Shown here: positions 11,002 to 21,500 of the stretch, one piece after another
Layout of the letters: each line of letters begins with the position of its first letter
Numbering within the stretch: position 1 is the first letter of the stretch
Assembly (NCBI GenBank): GCA_009772935.1
Contig: WOUR01000020.1
Location: 1-64,000, forward strand
Direction of reading: 5' to 3'
Length of the DNA: 64,000 nucleotides
Origin: Rhodospirillaceae bacterium
GTDB taxonomy: Bacteria; Pseudomonadota; Alphaproteobacteria; Reyranellales; Reyranellaceae
The notes under the pieces: generated by a model
What the model saw: the letters and a program-made list of their open reading frames with translations, nothing else
What the model was told of the DNA's origin: nothing
Database searches by the model: none
Made by a program: the position numbers and the translations under genes

Positions 11002-12135
11002 ATGACCATGCGTCCTCGAACGACCATCGAGAAGCACAGCGCCATGTTGCTTCAACGCCTCGCGGCACCCGAGACCGCTTCACATCTCGCTGCCAATCCC
11101 GCGAGCATGGTGCGGCTGGCGAACGCCCTGATCGACGCCGGCGAGACGGCACGCGCCGTCGAACTCGCAGCCCAGGCTCGCCGGCTCGCCCCCGAAGACC
11201 CCGAGATCGAGCGGATCGCATTGCTCGTCCTCGAACGCAGCGTGCCGGACTGGCACCACACGATCCTCGCGGATGCGGCGCGCAACTCGGCCTTCGACAC
11301 CGCCTTGCGTCGCAGCGTCGTCCCGGGTTCCCGTGTCCTCGACATCGGCGCAGGATCGGGCCTTCTCGCCCTGATGGCGGCGCGGGCGGGCGCAGCCGAG
11401 GTCGTGAGCTGCGAACTGAATCCGGCCCTGGCGGCCGCCGCGACACGGATCGTCGAGCGCAACGGCCATTCCGACCGCATCCGGATCGTGGCCAAGCATT
11501 CCCGCGACCTCGAGATTGGCACCGACCTCGCCGGCCCGGCCGACATCATCGTGTCCGAGATCGTCGCCAACAACCTGCTGGGTGAAAACATACTTGGGAC
11601 GATGGAGGACGTCGTCGGACGGCTGGCGCATTCCACCACCCGCGTGATTCCCTCGCATGGCGCCATGCCGATCGCACTCGCCTGCTATGGCGACCTGGCC
11701 TCCCAGCAGTTGGGATCGGTCCAGGGCTTCGATCTCTCGCTGATGAACGGCTTCGCCGCGCGCATCGGCCTGTCGCCGGGCAACAGGACGCTGGAGCTGC
11801 GGAGCGCCCCGGAGGACCTCTTCTCCTTCGATTTCAGCTCGGGCGGTCCGTTCACCGGTGACCGGGCCGCCGTCACCCTGACCAGCACGGGGGGTGCGGT
11901 AAATGGCATCGTCCAATGGATCAGGCTCACGATGGATGCCGAAGGGACGACCTACGAGAACAGGCCGGCGCCCGGCGCGTCCTCATGTTGGTCCGTGATG
12001 TTCCAGCCCTTGCCTTGTGTCAGGGCGACACAGCCGGGCGATCGGATCGTCGTTCAGGGGCGCCGGGACCGAACGTCGGTGTGGATGTGGGCCGAGGCCC
12101 CTGCGGGCGAAACACCCGTGTCTTCAGGTACATAG
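11002..12135 (+). CDS. Protein arginine N-methyltransferase-like SAM methyltransferase (PRMT7/9-like) with N-terminal TPR-like helices
   Basis: Motif I VLDIGAGSGLLALMAARAGAAEVVSCEL; double-E-like loop SEIVANNLLGENIL; C-terminal barrel-like QWIRLTMDAEGTTYENRP...SCWSVMFQPL...PGDRIVVQG; start codon uncertain. Confidence 0.72.
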   Translation: MTMRPRTTIEKHSAMLLQRLAAPETASHLAANPASMVRLANALIDAGETARAVELAAQARRLAPEDPEIERIALLVLERSVPDWHHTILADAARNSAFDTALRRSVVPGSRVLDIGAGSGLLALMAARAGAAEVVSCELNPALAAAATRIVERNGHSDRIRIVAKHSRDLEIGTDLAGPADIIVSEIVANNLLGENILGTMEDVVGRLAHSTTRVIPSHGAMPIALACYGDLASQQLGSVQGFDLSLMNGFAARIGLSPGNRTLELRSAPEDLFSFDFSSGGPFTGDRAAVTLTSTGGAVNGIVQWIRLTMDAEGTTYENRPAPGASSCWSVMFQPLPCVRATQPGDRIVVQGRRDRTSVWMWAEAPAGETPVSSGT

Positions 12136-12314
12136 AGGATGGAGAGTCGCAGGATGAACCCTCCGCTTTTCCTCTAGACTGTCCGGGCGTCCTCTCTGTC
12201 TCCGGCAATCCCGGCACGCCCTCCCCTGATGAGGACGCCAGGCATCGAGGCGAAAAGCTGTAGAACCATCCCGTGGCCCACGCTGTAAGCGCCTCCTCTT
12301 TCCGTTCCGACCGC

Positions 12315-13298
12315 ATGTCGCCCCTCGCACTCGCGCTGGCGATCCTGTTGCATGCGCTCGTGGCGGCGGTCCTGTGGTGGCTGGCGCAGGAGAAGCCGCC
12401 GGTGCCACCGGTCGAGGAGGCGATCACCGTCTCGTTCGAGCAGCCCAAGCCGCCGGATCCGCCCCCACCCGAGCCGCCGGCGCAGGTTCCGCTCCCGCAG
12501 GCGCTGCCGCCGATCATTCCCGGTGTGCGTCCGCCGGCCCCCGTCACCGGCGACCGGCCGACCCAGGCGCCGCCCACCGACCAGGTGTCCAGGGAACCGC
12601 CGGCACCGCCGCCGCCGCCCGAGAGCAAGGAAGAGCCGAGCCTGCTCACGGAGCCGCAATCCGCGCCGCCCACGCCGGAACCGCCGGCCCAGGCGCGCGT
12701 CGAACCTCTGCCGGCGCCCGTCGAGAAGCCCACACCGGAGCCGCCAACGGAACAGGGACTGAAGGTGGCGCCGATACCGCCGCCGCCCCAACAGGCGGCT
12801 CCGGCCAAGCCGGCCGAGCCCGTCCCGGTGCCGAAGCCCCTGCCACAGCAGCAGGCACTCGCCACACCGCCGCGGCCGCCCCCGCCCGCGCCGAAGCCCG
12901 AGCTGAAGCCCTCACCGCTCTCGACGGCGCCGACACGGCGGCCGCCCTCCGCCTCCTCCGCCGAGCCGCCGTCGCAGCACCGCCTCGTCAATCCCGCGGA
13001 CACCTACGCGCGCGCCAAGGTCGCGGACAATTATCTCTCGGAGGTCCTGCGCAAGATCGTGGGCTATCGCTACCAGTCGAACACCCAGAAGCGGCAGGGC
13101 GTGACGGTCGTGCGAATCGTCATCGCCCGCGACGGCCGCCTGCTCAGCGCCACCGTCATCAGCTCGAGCGGCGAACCGGAGTTCGACAACGGCGTGCTGG
13201 CCGGCGTCCGCGCCGGCGCGCCCTACTCGCCGCTGCCCGACAACATCAAGGGCGCCAGCGCGCCCTTCGACCTGCCGCTGGTCTCGATCCGGCGCTAG
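12315..13298 (+). CDS. TonB family energy-transducing protein
   Basis: N-terminal TM LALALAILLHALVAAVLWWL, long Pro-rich linker, C-terminal YLSEVLRKIVGYRYQSNTQKRQGVTVVRIVIARDGRLLSATVISSSG TonB domain. Confidence 0.88.
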   Translation: MSPLALALAILLHALVAAVLWWLAQEKPPVPPVEEAITVSFEQPKPPDPPPPEPPAQVPLPQALPPIIPGVRPPAPVTGDRPTQAPPTDQVSREPPAPPPPPESKEEPSLLTEPQSAPPTPEPPAQARVEPLPAPVEKPTPEPPTEQGLKVAPIPPPPQQAAPAKPAEPVPVPKPLPQQQALATPPRPPPPAPKPELKPSPLSTAPTRRPPSASSAEPPSQHRLVNPADTYARAKVADNYLSEVLRKIVGYRYQSNTQKRQGVTVVRIVIARDGRLLSATVISSSGEPEFDNGVLAGVRAGAPYSPLPDNIKGASAPFDLPLVSIRR

Positions 13299-14033
13299 TC
13301 ACCGCTCGTAGCCCATCAGCTCGAACGTCTCACGGCACGATTCGTAGATGGCCTTCTTCTGCGTCTCCGTCAGAATCTCGGCCGCGGGCCGGCGATCGGC
13401 GCGCTGCACCGTCTTGGCGCGGGGCAGCGCGCCGTCGAAGCGCAGTCCGGACTTTGCCAGGACCGCATTGAACGACGCAGGCAGGTCCTCCTGCCGGATG
13501 ATCTCGTCGAGGGCGACCTTGCCGTCGATGGTGTAGAGGTCCCTGTTGTCGATCTCCTGGCCGGCGATCAACTCGTCGAGCACGGGCTGGAAGTCGGCGG
13601 CGGACCTCCCCATGAACCACATCTTGAAATAGGCCTGCGACACCGCCTTCTCGTAGGGGTGCCGTTCGATCGTCCACTTGTGGGCCTTCTGCCAGAATTC
13701 CTCGCCGAGCATGCGGCGCGCCAGGCTCGCCGGCATGTGGTTGAAGTACTCGTTGCCGGTGGGATGTCCCTTCATCATCTCCTGATAGTCCGCCTCGTCG
13801 CCCCTTTCGAGAACGCCCTCATGGTCGCTCGCCGACACCGGCCCGACGCGGAAATTCTGCGGCCCGCGCCAGCCCTGCGCCTGCCGGATCTTCTCGTCGT
13901 CGGGATGGACCGGCGTGATGATGTCGGCCTCGCCGCACAGGCTGCCGAGCACCAGTTCGATGGCCGTACCCGCCGTCTTCCGGGTCTTGATGAAGATGAA
14001 GCCGTGTTCGAATGATGCGATCATGCCTGGCAT
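13299..14033 (-). CDS. Sulfotransferase family-like protein
   Basis: MIASFEHGFIFIKTRKTAGTAIELVLGSLC (PAPS 5'-phosphosulfate-binding-loop-like KTRKTAGT), TIERHPYEKAVSQAYFK. Confidence 0.65.
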   Translation of the reverse strand: MPGMIASFEHGFIFIKTRKTAGTAIELVLGSLCGEADIITPVHPDDEKIRQAQGWRGPQNFRVGPVSASDHEGVLERGDEADYQEMMKGHPTGNEYFNHMPASLARRMLGEEFWQKAHKWTIERHPYEKAVSQAYFKMWFMGRSAADFQPVLDELIAGQEIDNRDLYTIDGKVALDEIIRQEDLPASFNAVLAKSGLRFDGALPRAKTVQRADRRPAAEILTETQKKAIYESCRETFELMGYER

Positions 14034-14877
14034 GCCTCTCTGCTCGTCCGTCACCGGAGCCCGCCACAGACCGTCCCGCCGCTGGCGATCCGGGCAAATC
14101 CGGACCTGGGCTTTGCTGCTGGGGATGCTCGCCTTTTTCCTCGTGCAGGCGCAAGCGATGGCGCAGGCGAGCGCGGACAATCTGCAGAACAGGTCGAACG
14201 ATCCGCTGACGCCCCGGATGGCGTTCGAGTTCCACAACTACGCCCAGCCGGTGCTCGCGGAGCGGCCTGCCAGCGGCGCCGATCAAGGATACTTTCGCTT
14301 CGTCCTGCCGCACGCGCTGTTCGGGGTCGACCAGATGATGCGCGCGTCCATGCCGGTCGTCGCCAGCGCCTGGGACCCGGAGAAGGCGGTCAATGGCGTG
14401 GGCGATTTCACGGTCTTCGACCTGGCCGTCTTCTACTTCGGCTCCGTCAAGACCGGCATCGGTCCGCTGCTGGTCGTGCCGACGGCCAGTTCCCAGGCGC
14501 TCGGCACGTCCAAATGGCAGGCGGGAGTCGAGGCCGTCGTCAGCGCCCCCCATACCTGGGGCCTGACGACGATGCTCGCCTCCTGGCAGCAGACCTTCGA
14601 CGGCACGCTCCAGACCGTGACCGCGCAGCCGCTGCTTTTCTACAACCTGGGCGACGGGTTCTATCTGCGCTCCTCGGGCATTGCGTCGTTCGCCCTCGGC
14701 AGGAATGCCGTGGTCCCGGTCGGCCTGGGACTCGGCCGCGTGTTCGAGCTTCCCGGCGGCGCCAGCCTCAACACCTTCGTCGAGCCGCAATACTCGGTGA
14801 TCCAGAGCGGCCCGGGCGTGCCGTCGTTCCAGGTCTTCGCCGGAGTCGTCGTCCAGCTTCCCGTCAGGCTGCGCTGA
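14032..14877 (+). CDS. Putative secreted/outer-membrane protein
   Basis: Signal-peptide-like IRTWALLLGMLAFFLVQAQAMAQA followed by alternating beta-rich sequence, transporter/porin-like; start uncertain. Confidence 0.5.
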   Translation: MPLCSSVTGARHRPSRRWRSGQIRTWALLLGMLAFFLVQAQAMAQASADNLQNRSNDPLTPRMAFEFHNYAQPVLAERPASGADQGYFRFVLPHALFGVDQMMRASMPVVASAWDPEKAVNGVGDFTVFDLAVFYFGSVKTGIGPLLVVPTASSQALGTSKWQAGVEAVVSAPHTWGLTTMLASWQQTFDGTLQTVTAQPLLFYNLGDGFYLRSSGIASFALGRNAVVPVGLGLGRVFELPGGASLNTFVEPQYSVIQSGPGVPSFQVFAGVVVQLPVRLR

Positions 14878-14888
14878 CGGGACGAACG

Positions 14889-17057
14889 TCAGCCCTCGGC
14901 GCCCGGTATCGGGGCAGTTCTCGTCAGGACATATGAAATGTCGTCGGCAAGAGCCGTGAGGAGCTGGACCTCCTCCGCGTCGAACGCCTGCGGCTGCGCC
15001 GCATAGATCGAGAGCGCCGCCACCACCGCATCGTGCCGCCGCAGTGGAAGGGCGATGCTCGAGCGGTAGCCGCGCCGCAGCGCTTCCTCACGCCACGGCC
15101 GTATCGCCGGATTGGTGTCGAAATCCTGGTTGACCTGAACGCTTCCCGTTCTGATCGCCAGGATCGGCGGCCCGGCGTCCGCGGGCTGTGTCTTCATGAT
15201 GATCTTGGCCTGGGCGAGATAGCCGTCTTCGTGTCCTGCGATTGCAGGAAACCAAACTCTGTCGGCCGGATCGTCGCTGGGAACGGCGACGGCCACCATC
15301 CTGTAATCGCCGAACTCGACCAGGGCAGCGCAGATTTGATCGAAGATCTCGGCCTCGGACCGAGCCCGCAGCAGGATGCTGGTCGCCGCCTGCAGCGAAC
15401 GCTTCACGCGCGCCAGCCGCAGAACCTCCTGCTCGAGCTTCACGCGATCGGTGATGTCGACGCCGATCGCCTGACGATAGATTCGTCCATCGAGTTCAAA
15501 GGCGCTGACGCGCACGTCCGCGGGGAACGTGCTGCCGTCCTTGCGGCGGATCATGGTGCGAAGCTCTATCCGACCCCCGGGTGCCGCCAGTACCGCTTCG
15601 CCCTGATCGTCATCGTCAGCCTCGTCCGTCAGTCTGAGGTTCCGCGCATCCATGCCCTGGAGTTCCTCGGCGCTATACCCGACCGCCTTCTGCGCAGCCT
15701 CGTTGGTCTCGAGAATGCGGTCGTCGCCGTCGAGCACGATGAACATGTCCTGCACGGCGTGAACGAACCGGAGATTGCTCACCATCAGCTCGTGCGCCTC
15801 GGCCTGCTGGCTTCTCCACAGCGACCAGACCAGGAATCCGCCCACCAGAATGGTCGCCCCGAACACGAGGAATATCTTCTCGGAGCGGCGATCAATGGGG
15901 TTCATCAATTCCTCGTAATCCGACTTGGTGATCACGATCCAGGGAACGGCCTTGGCATCATAAGACGCCGAAAGGACCTTCTTGCCGCGGTAATCCACGC
16001 CAACTCGCGCGCCGTTTCCATCGCGGATCGCGGCGGCGGCCGTGAGGTTGGGTGTCGACAGCGGGAGGCGGAGCCCTGCGGGCGGGACGGGGCGCTCCCA
16101 GAAGCGCGGTGCAACCAGATAGACAACGTCATCCCCGTCGCGACGCAAGACCAGGATTTCCGAGCTCGGGCTGTCGCCCGGCCACTTCAGAATTTTCGGG
16201 AACAGGTCGACACTCGGGTCGACCACGAGCACGACAACAAACTTGTCCGAAGCGCCCGCGCCAGCATCGAACGGTTGCGCGAATGCCATGCTGGGGCTCG
16301 GCGGCGTTCCGGCGTCGAGTCGAACCGGTCCGATCTTCAGCTTGCCGTCGCGTGCCGCTTCACGCACCAAGCCTTCGACGCCGTCATGATCCTTGTGACC
16401 GGGAGCGCCGCCCACCTCCACCAGCAAACGCCCGTCGGCCGAAAACAGCATGTACTCACGCCGCTCGGGATGTCCGATCAGCACCTGATACAGCATCAGC
16501 TCAACGAACTGCCGCAGATCCGGGCCCGCCTCGATCTGGCCGAATGGCAACCCCTTGAGGGACGTGACCAAAAAGCCCAGGTCGATCGCCCGTTCGGCAA
16601 CCCACTGGTCGATGTACTGCGCCTTGAGCCGGGCGATCCCGGTCTGCTGGGACATCAGTTCATTGCGAAAAGCAGTGCGCAGATCGTTGTTGAGGAGGTA
16701 ACCGGTACCGGCGATGCTCAAGGCGAAGATGCAAAATACTCCCAAGAGCAGTCGGGGTGCACTCTTGGAGGAGGGGGCATCGCCCCCCTGTCGCTCGCTC
16801 TCGCGCAACGAACGCTGGAAGTAGACGCCGAAGGCGATCAGGGCGACCACGAGGCCGAATGCGAGCAGCGCTCCCCGCGAAAACAGGTCCTGCATCGCCC
16901 GCTGGAACGACGGCACCAATCCCAGCCAGTGATCGACCGTGAGCACGGCCGCGAGGAGCATCAATCCGACCAGCGCCGCGAGTGAGATGCAAAATATTCC
17001 GCGCGTGGAAACGGCTTTGCGTTCCGTCCCGGACCGAGGAAGCTGCTGCTGTTTCAT
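14889..17057 (-). CDS. Membrane sensory protein: dCache-like periplasmic region + PAS + GAF, no recognisable output domain
   Basis: TM segments near N-terminus, extracellular sensor, second TM IFLVFGATILVGGFLVWSLW, PAS (VQDMFIVLDGDDRILETNEAAQKAVGYSAEEL), GAF (SLQAATSILLRARSEAEIFDQICAALVEFGDYRM); ends after GAF. Confidence 0.75.
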   Translation of the reverse strand: MKQQQLPRSGTERKAVSTRGIFCISLAALVGLMLLAAVLTVDHWLGLVPSFQRAMQDLFSRGALLAFGLVVALIAFGVYFQRSLRESERQGGDAPSSKSAPRLLLGVFCIFALSIAGTGYLLNNDLRTAFRNELMSQQTGIARLKAQYIDQWVAERAIDLGFLVTSLKGLPFGQIEAGPDLRQFVELMLYQVLIGHPERREYMLFSADGRLLVEVGGAPGHKDHDGVEGLVREAARDGKLKIGPVRLDAGTPPSPSMAFAQPFDAGAGASDKFVVVLVVDPSVDLFPKILKWPGDSPSSEILVLRRDGDDVVYLVAPRFWERPVPPAGLRLPLSTPNLTAAAAIRDGNGARVGVDYRGKKVLSASYDAKAVPWIVITKSDYEELMNPIDRRSEKIFLVFGATILVGGFLVWSLWRSQQAEAHELMVSNLRFVHAVQDMFIVLDGDDRILETNEAAQKAVGYSAEELQGMDARNLRLTDEADDDDQGEAVLAAPGGRIELRTMIRRKDGSTFPADVRVSAFELDGRIYRQAIGVDITDRVKLEQEVLRLARVKRSLQAATSILLRARSEAEIFDQICAALVEFGDYRMVAVAVPSDDPADRVWFPAIAGHEDGYLAQAKIIMKTQPADAGPPILAIRTGSVQVNQDFDTNPAIRPWREEALRRGYRSSIALPLRRHDAVVAALSIYAAQPQAFDAEEVQLLTALADDISYVLTRTAPIPGAEG

Positions 17058-17311
17058 CGTCCCCCGACTTGGGTGCATTCGAGCGTCGCCTGAACGCGCC
17101 GTGGAGTTTGGCCATCCCAGTCTAGCCAAGGCGCCGGCAGCCTCCTTGATCCAGCGCAATCATCGACCCGGCACCAATGATCTAAAGAGGCATGGTGAAT
17201 CCGGTAGAGTTTGCATGGTACATTTTTTACCGACGACGGGGAATTCTTCCCGGGGGGTTGCTGCGAGACGGGGGACAAGCGTGACGCACTCCGAACCGGT
17301 GGCAGCGCGCG

Positions 17312-18499
17312 GTGGCCGAGATGCCTAGGTGGTTTTCGGCGCTGGCGATCGCCTTCCTCTACTGGATCTTCCTGCCGGAGGCCCGTGCCTTCAACGTGGC
17401 CCTCGACAGCAAGTCGATTCCCGGGCTGACCCCGAAGGCGCCCATCATCGCCCATACGCTTCGCGTTACCGGCCGGTTCGAACAGGGCGACGGCGACAAG
17501 CTGCGGGTCATGCTGGCCGCGCTCAAGGCCAAGACCACGAGGATCGCCAATCAGCCCTTGGCAACCGCCGAACTCAGCAGCAGCGGCGGCGACCTGTTCG
17601 AGAGTTTGAAGGTGGGGTATCTGTTTCGCGAGTACGAGGTCGCCACGCTCGTGCGCAAGGGCGACATCTGCCTTTCCGCCTGCGCAATGGCGTTCCTGGG
17701 CGGCACGGCCAGCCGAATGCCGCCGATGCCCGTCCCCAGCCGCACCATCGAGATCGGCGGTCAAGTCGGTTTCCACAACTTCACGTTGGACGCCACGGTG
17801 GTCCAGAACGAGACGAAGGGCGACACCACGGCGGGAATCGCCCGCGGCTTCGGACTGGGCAGGGCCGGCGCCTCGGCGCTGATCCGCTATGCCGCCGACC
17901 TCGGCGTCGACGCGGGCTTCATTGCCCAACTGCTCGTACGGCCACCCGACACCTGGCTCTACATCGACACCAACGAAATGTTCCTGACCGTCGGCGCCTG
18001 CCCGAGCGGACCCGAACCGCCGCTGGGCCGCCTCGAACAGCAGGCGGTGAATGTCTGCAATCACGCCAGCGGCGGGGCCAGTATGGCCGAAGCATCCCAG
18101 GCGCGACCGGTGACGGCCCGCGACGCCAAGCGCTACCTGCTCGAGCAGGTCCAGCGGAACATCCAGAGCACGAACGTCAAGGGACCGCTCGTCGGACAGC
18201 TCGCGGGCGTCCTTGCCTCGAGGGACGACCGGCTGATCGACAATGTCTATTCGGACCTGCGGGCGGCGGGGATCGCGTTGCCGGAGCCGGCAGGCCGAAG
18301 CTTCATGGTCAGCGGCTATGCTTTCGGCGAATTGCAGGCCGAGTGCCATGTGAACCTGTCAGGGAGCGATCCCGACAAGTTCGACTTCGTCCTCGTCATC
18401 AACGGAGTGGGCCTCTCCCGCCCCCTGGCCCTCCCGCCCCCGATGTGCCCCGGTCTGTTCAGGTACGACGGCCAGCAAGTCCTCAATCCGAAACGATGA
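17312..18499 (+). CDS. Secreted ClpP/crotonase-fold-like protein
   Basis: Signal peptide; SSSGGDLFESLKVGYLFREYEVATLVRKGDICLSACAMAFLGG ... VGFHNF resembles ClpP Ser (xxSAxA) and His positions. Confidence 0.6.
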   Translation: MAEMPRWFSALAIAFLYWIFLPEARAFNVALDSKSIPGLTPKAPIIAHTLRVTGRFEQGDGDKLRVMLAALKAKTTRIANQPLATAELSSSGGDLFESLKVGYLFREYEVATLVRKGDICLSACAMAFLGGTASRMPPMPVPSRTIEIGGQVGFHNFTLDATVVQNETKGDTTAGIARGFGLGRAGASALIRYAADLGVDAGFIAQLLVRPPDTWLYIDTNEMFLTVGACPSGPEPPLGRLEQQAVNVCNHASGGASMAEASQARPVTARDAKRYLLEQVQRNIQSTNVKGPLVGQLAGVLASRDDRLIDNVYSDLRAAGIALPEPAGRSFMVSGYAFGELQAECHVNLSGSDPDKFDFVLVINGVGLSRPLALPPPMCPGLFRYDGQQVLNPKR

Positions 18500-18572
18500 G
18501 CGCCTACCGACGATCTGTCGGGCGTCGGCACTCAGACGACGTCCGGAAGCCCACTCTCGCCTGACGAGGCGC

Positions 18573-21500
18573 CTATCGGACGCCCTCGACCGCACGCCGA
18601 ACGGCGATCGCGAGGTCGGCCTTGCGAAAGGGTTTGGTCAGCAGGCTGACGCCGGGGTTCAGCACGCCCAGCGTGGAGATGGCGTCATCGGAGTAGCCCG
18701 ACATGAACAGTACCCGTATGTCGGGATACCTGCTGGCCGCCTCGCTGGCGAGCGCCTTGCCATTGACCGGCCCTGGCATGATCACGTCTGTCAGGAGGAG
18801 GTCGAACGCTGGACCGGAATGAAGTTTGCCGAGCGCAGCTTCCCCGTCGTTTGCTTCGACGACGGTGTACCCGAGACTGGACAATTGCCCGACCACAATT
18901 GCCCGAACCTGCTCCTCGTCTTCCACCACGAGGACCCGCTCGCTACCGCGGGGAACATGGAGATCCTGTGTCATCGTCTTGCCCGTGCCTTGTTGATCCG
19001 CCCGAGGCAGGTACAGCGTGACGACCGTGCCGTGCCCCAACTCGCTGTATATCGCAACGTGCCCTTTCGATTGCTTGGCGAAGCCATAGACCATGCTCAG
19101 TCCCAGCCCGGTGCCCTTGCCGACTTCCTTGGTCGTGAAGAAGGGCTCGAATGCCCTGGACAGGACTTCCTGCGTCATGCCCGTGCCGGTGTCGGTAACG
19201 GACAGCGCCACGAAGTCACCCGGCCTCGCCTCCGGATCGAGCGCCGCGTAGTCCTCGTCCAGCGTGACGTTCCTGGTCCTTATGAAGAGTCGTCCACCCT
19301 CCGGCATGGCATCCCGGGCATTCAGGCAGAGGTTGATGATGGCCGCCTCGACCTGGCCGCGATCGGTGTTGGTTTCCCAAAGCTCTTCGGCCAGCAGCGA
19401 ATTTATCTCGATGTGCTCACCGAGAGTCCGCCGCAGCAGCGAGCCCGTCGCCACGACCAGATCATTGAGGTCGATCTTCTCCGGTCGCAGCGTCTGCTTG
19501 CGGGAAAATGCCAGCAGCTGCCGCGTCAGCTGTGTCGCGCGCTCGGCGGCGCCGCCGATCCTCTCGATGCTCTGTCTGGTCTCCGGGGCGACATCCGGGA
19601 CGTCGAGGATCGCGTCGACGTTCGCCATGATCACCATCAGGATGTTGTTGAAGTCGTGGGCGACGCCCCCGGTGAGCTTCCCCACGACGTCCAGTCTCTG
19701 CGATGCGCGCAATTGCTCTTCCGTCGCCACGCGTGCACGTTCGCCGCGCACCCTGTCGCTGACATCGGAAATGACCGCCAGCGTGGCGGGTCTGCCGCCA
19801 TACTCGAGCAGCCGCACGGCCATTTCCACATCGATGAGTGTGCCGTCCTTCCTCCGGTGCCGGATATCGGTGAGGAGAGCGGTACTGTCGCCGGAATAGG
19901 AGCGCTCTCTTGCCGTCACAGCCCGCAGATCGTCCGCCGCATAGAAGTCGCTCATCGTCATCGTGAGCATTTCCTCGCGCGACCACCCATACTGCTTCAC
20001 CGCCGCGTCATTGACCGCAATGAGACGGTGGGTATCGCGTTCCTTCACGATGATCGCGTACGGAGCAGCCTGGAAGAGCGTTCGATAGCTTTCCTCCGAA
20101 TGACGAACACGGTCTTCGAGCTCTCGCTGCTCGGTCACGTCTTCTGCGCTGCCGACGATCCGGACGGCCTTTCCGAGGTGGTTGCGGATGACCGCGGCCC
20201 TCGCAACCATCTGGCTATACGTTCCGTCGGCGCGCTGCAGCCTGTACTCCGCCGACCATTCGTCACCGCCTCCCCGCAGGGCTGCAATCAGATCGGTAAG
20301 GACTCTTTCGCTGTCTTCCGGATGTATCCGCTCCATCCAGGACTGGGGGCTGTCGGGCATTTCCCCAGGCTTGAAGTATCGGGCTGAGCCTTCCTCGTTC
20401 TGCCAGATCACGTTGGAAGCCAGCTCCCAATCCCAGACGATATCGGCGCTCAGCTGGGCGACGGTCCTGAAGCGCAGTTCGCTGATGGCGAGCGCGTCCT
20501 GGGCGGCCTTGCGCTGGGTGACATCCCGCTGAACGGCCACGAAATGAGTGGCGCGGCCTTCGCGATCGACGATCGGCGCAATATCCAGTTCTACCCAGTA
20601 ATCCGATCCGTCCTTGGCGTAGTTTACGAGTTCGGCGTTGACGGGCGCCCTGGCGTCGAGCGCCGCCCGGATACGGTCGAGTTCGCTTCGGGACGTTCCC
20701 GGACCCTGGAAGAGTCTCGGCGATTTTCCGACGAGGTCCTGCGGATCGTAGCCCGTCAACTTCGTGATGGCATCGTTGGCGTAGACGATGCGAGGCCCCG
20801 GCTCATCGAGCAGGCTGGCTTCGGTGATCAGAAAGACATCGTTCGAACGTGAGACCGCCGCTTCGAGAAGAGCGAGTTGCTCCTGCTGCTCCCTCGAGCT
20901 GGTGACGTCCTGGAGATAGACAGCCAGGCCCTCGCTGGAGGGATAGGCGCGCACGCTGAACCACTTCGCCAGTCCGGGGGCGTATTCGACAAACGTCCTC
21001 ACTCCCGGCGTCTCGACAGCTTCGCGCAGATGTCGTTCGAAACTCGAACCCACGATATCCGGAAGTATCTCCCACAGCGATCTGTCGTAGAGATCGGTGT
21101 CGCTCCTCTCGAGAAGTCGCATGGCTTCCTGATTGACGAAGGTAAAGTGCCAGTTCTCGTCGATCGTAACGAAGCCATCGTTGATGTTGTCGAGCGTCTG
21201 GTAGAGCTGCTCCGCCAACCGCCTGGAACTCTCGCGCGCCTCCAGCAGTTCCGTAATGTCCTGGAAGGCTCCCCGGATCGACCGGATCGCACCCTGTCGG
21301 TCGCGGACGCCCTCGCCGATGACACGCACCCAGACGCGTCTTCCCGTCGCGGTGACGATGCGCAGCGTCTCGTCGAAGGATTTCCCTTCCAGGGCGCACA
21401 GGTCGAGCGCTACCTCCATCTTCTTGCGGTCTTCGGGAACGAAGTAGCGGAGCCCACCCTCCAGCGAAGGGCTGAAGCCCGGCGGTTCGTCGTGAATCTC

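Noticed and set aside
9054-11045. 663-aa minus-strand ORF opposite the TRAP large permease
   Set aside because: Antisense artefact of GC-rich coding sequence, no recognisable domain
12273-13003. Gly/Arg/Pro-rich repetitive ORFs in all frames of the TonB linker (e.g. 12020-13003 minus)
   Set aside because: Alternative-frame readings of the Pro-rich TonB linker, not independent genes
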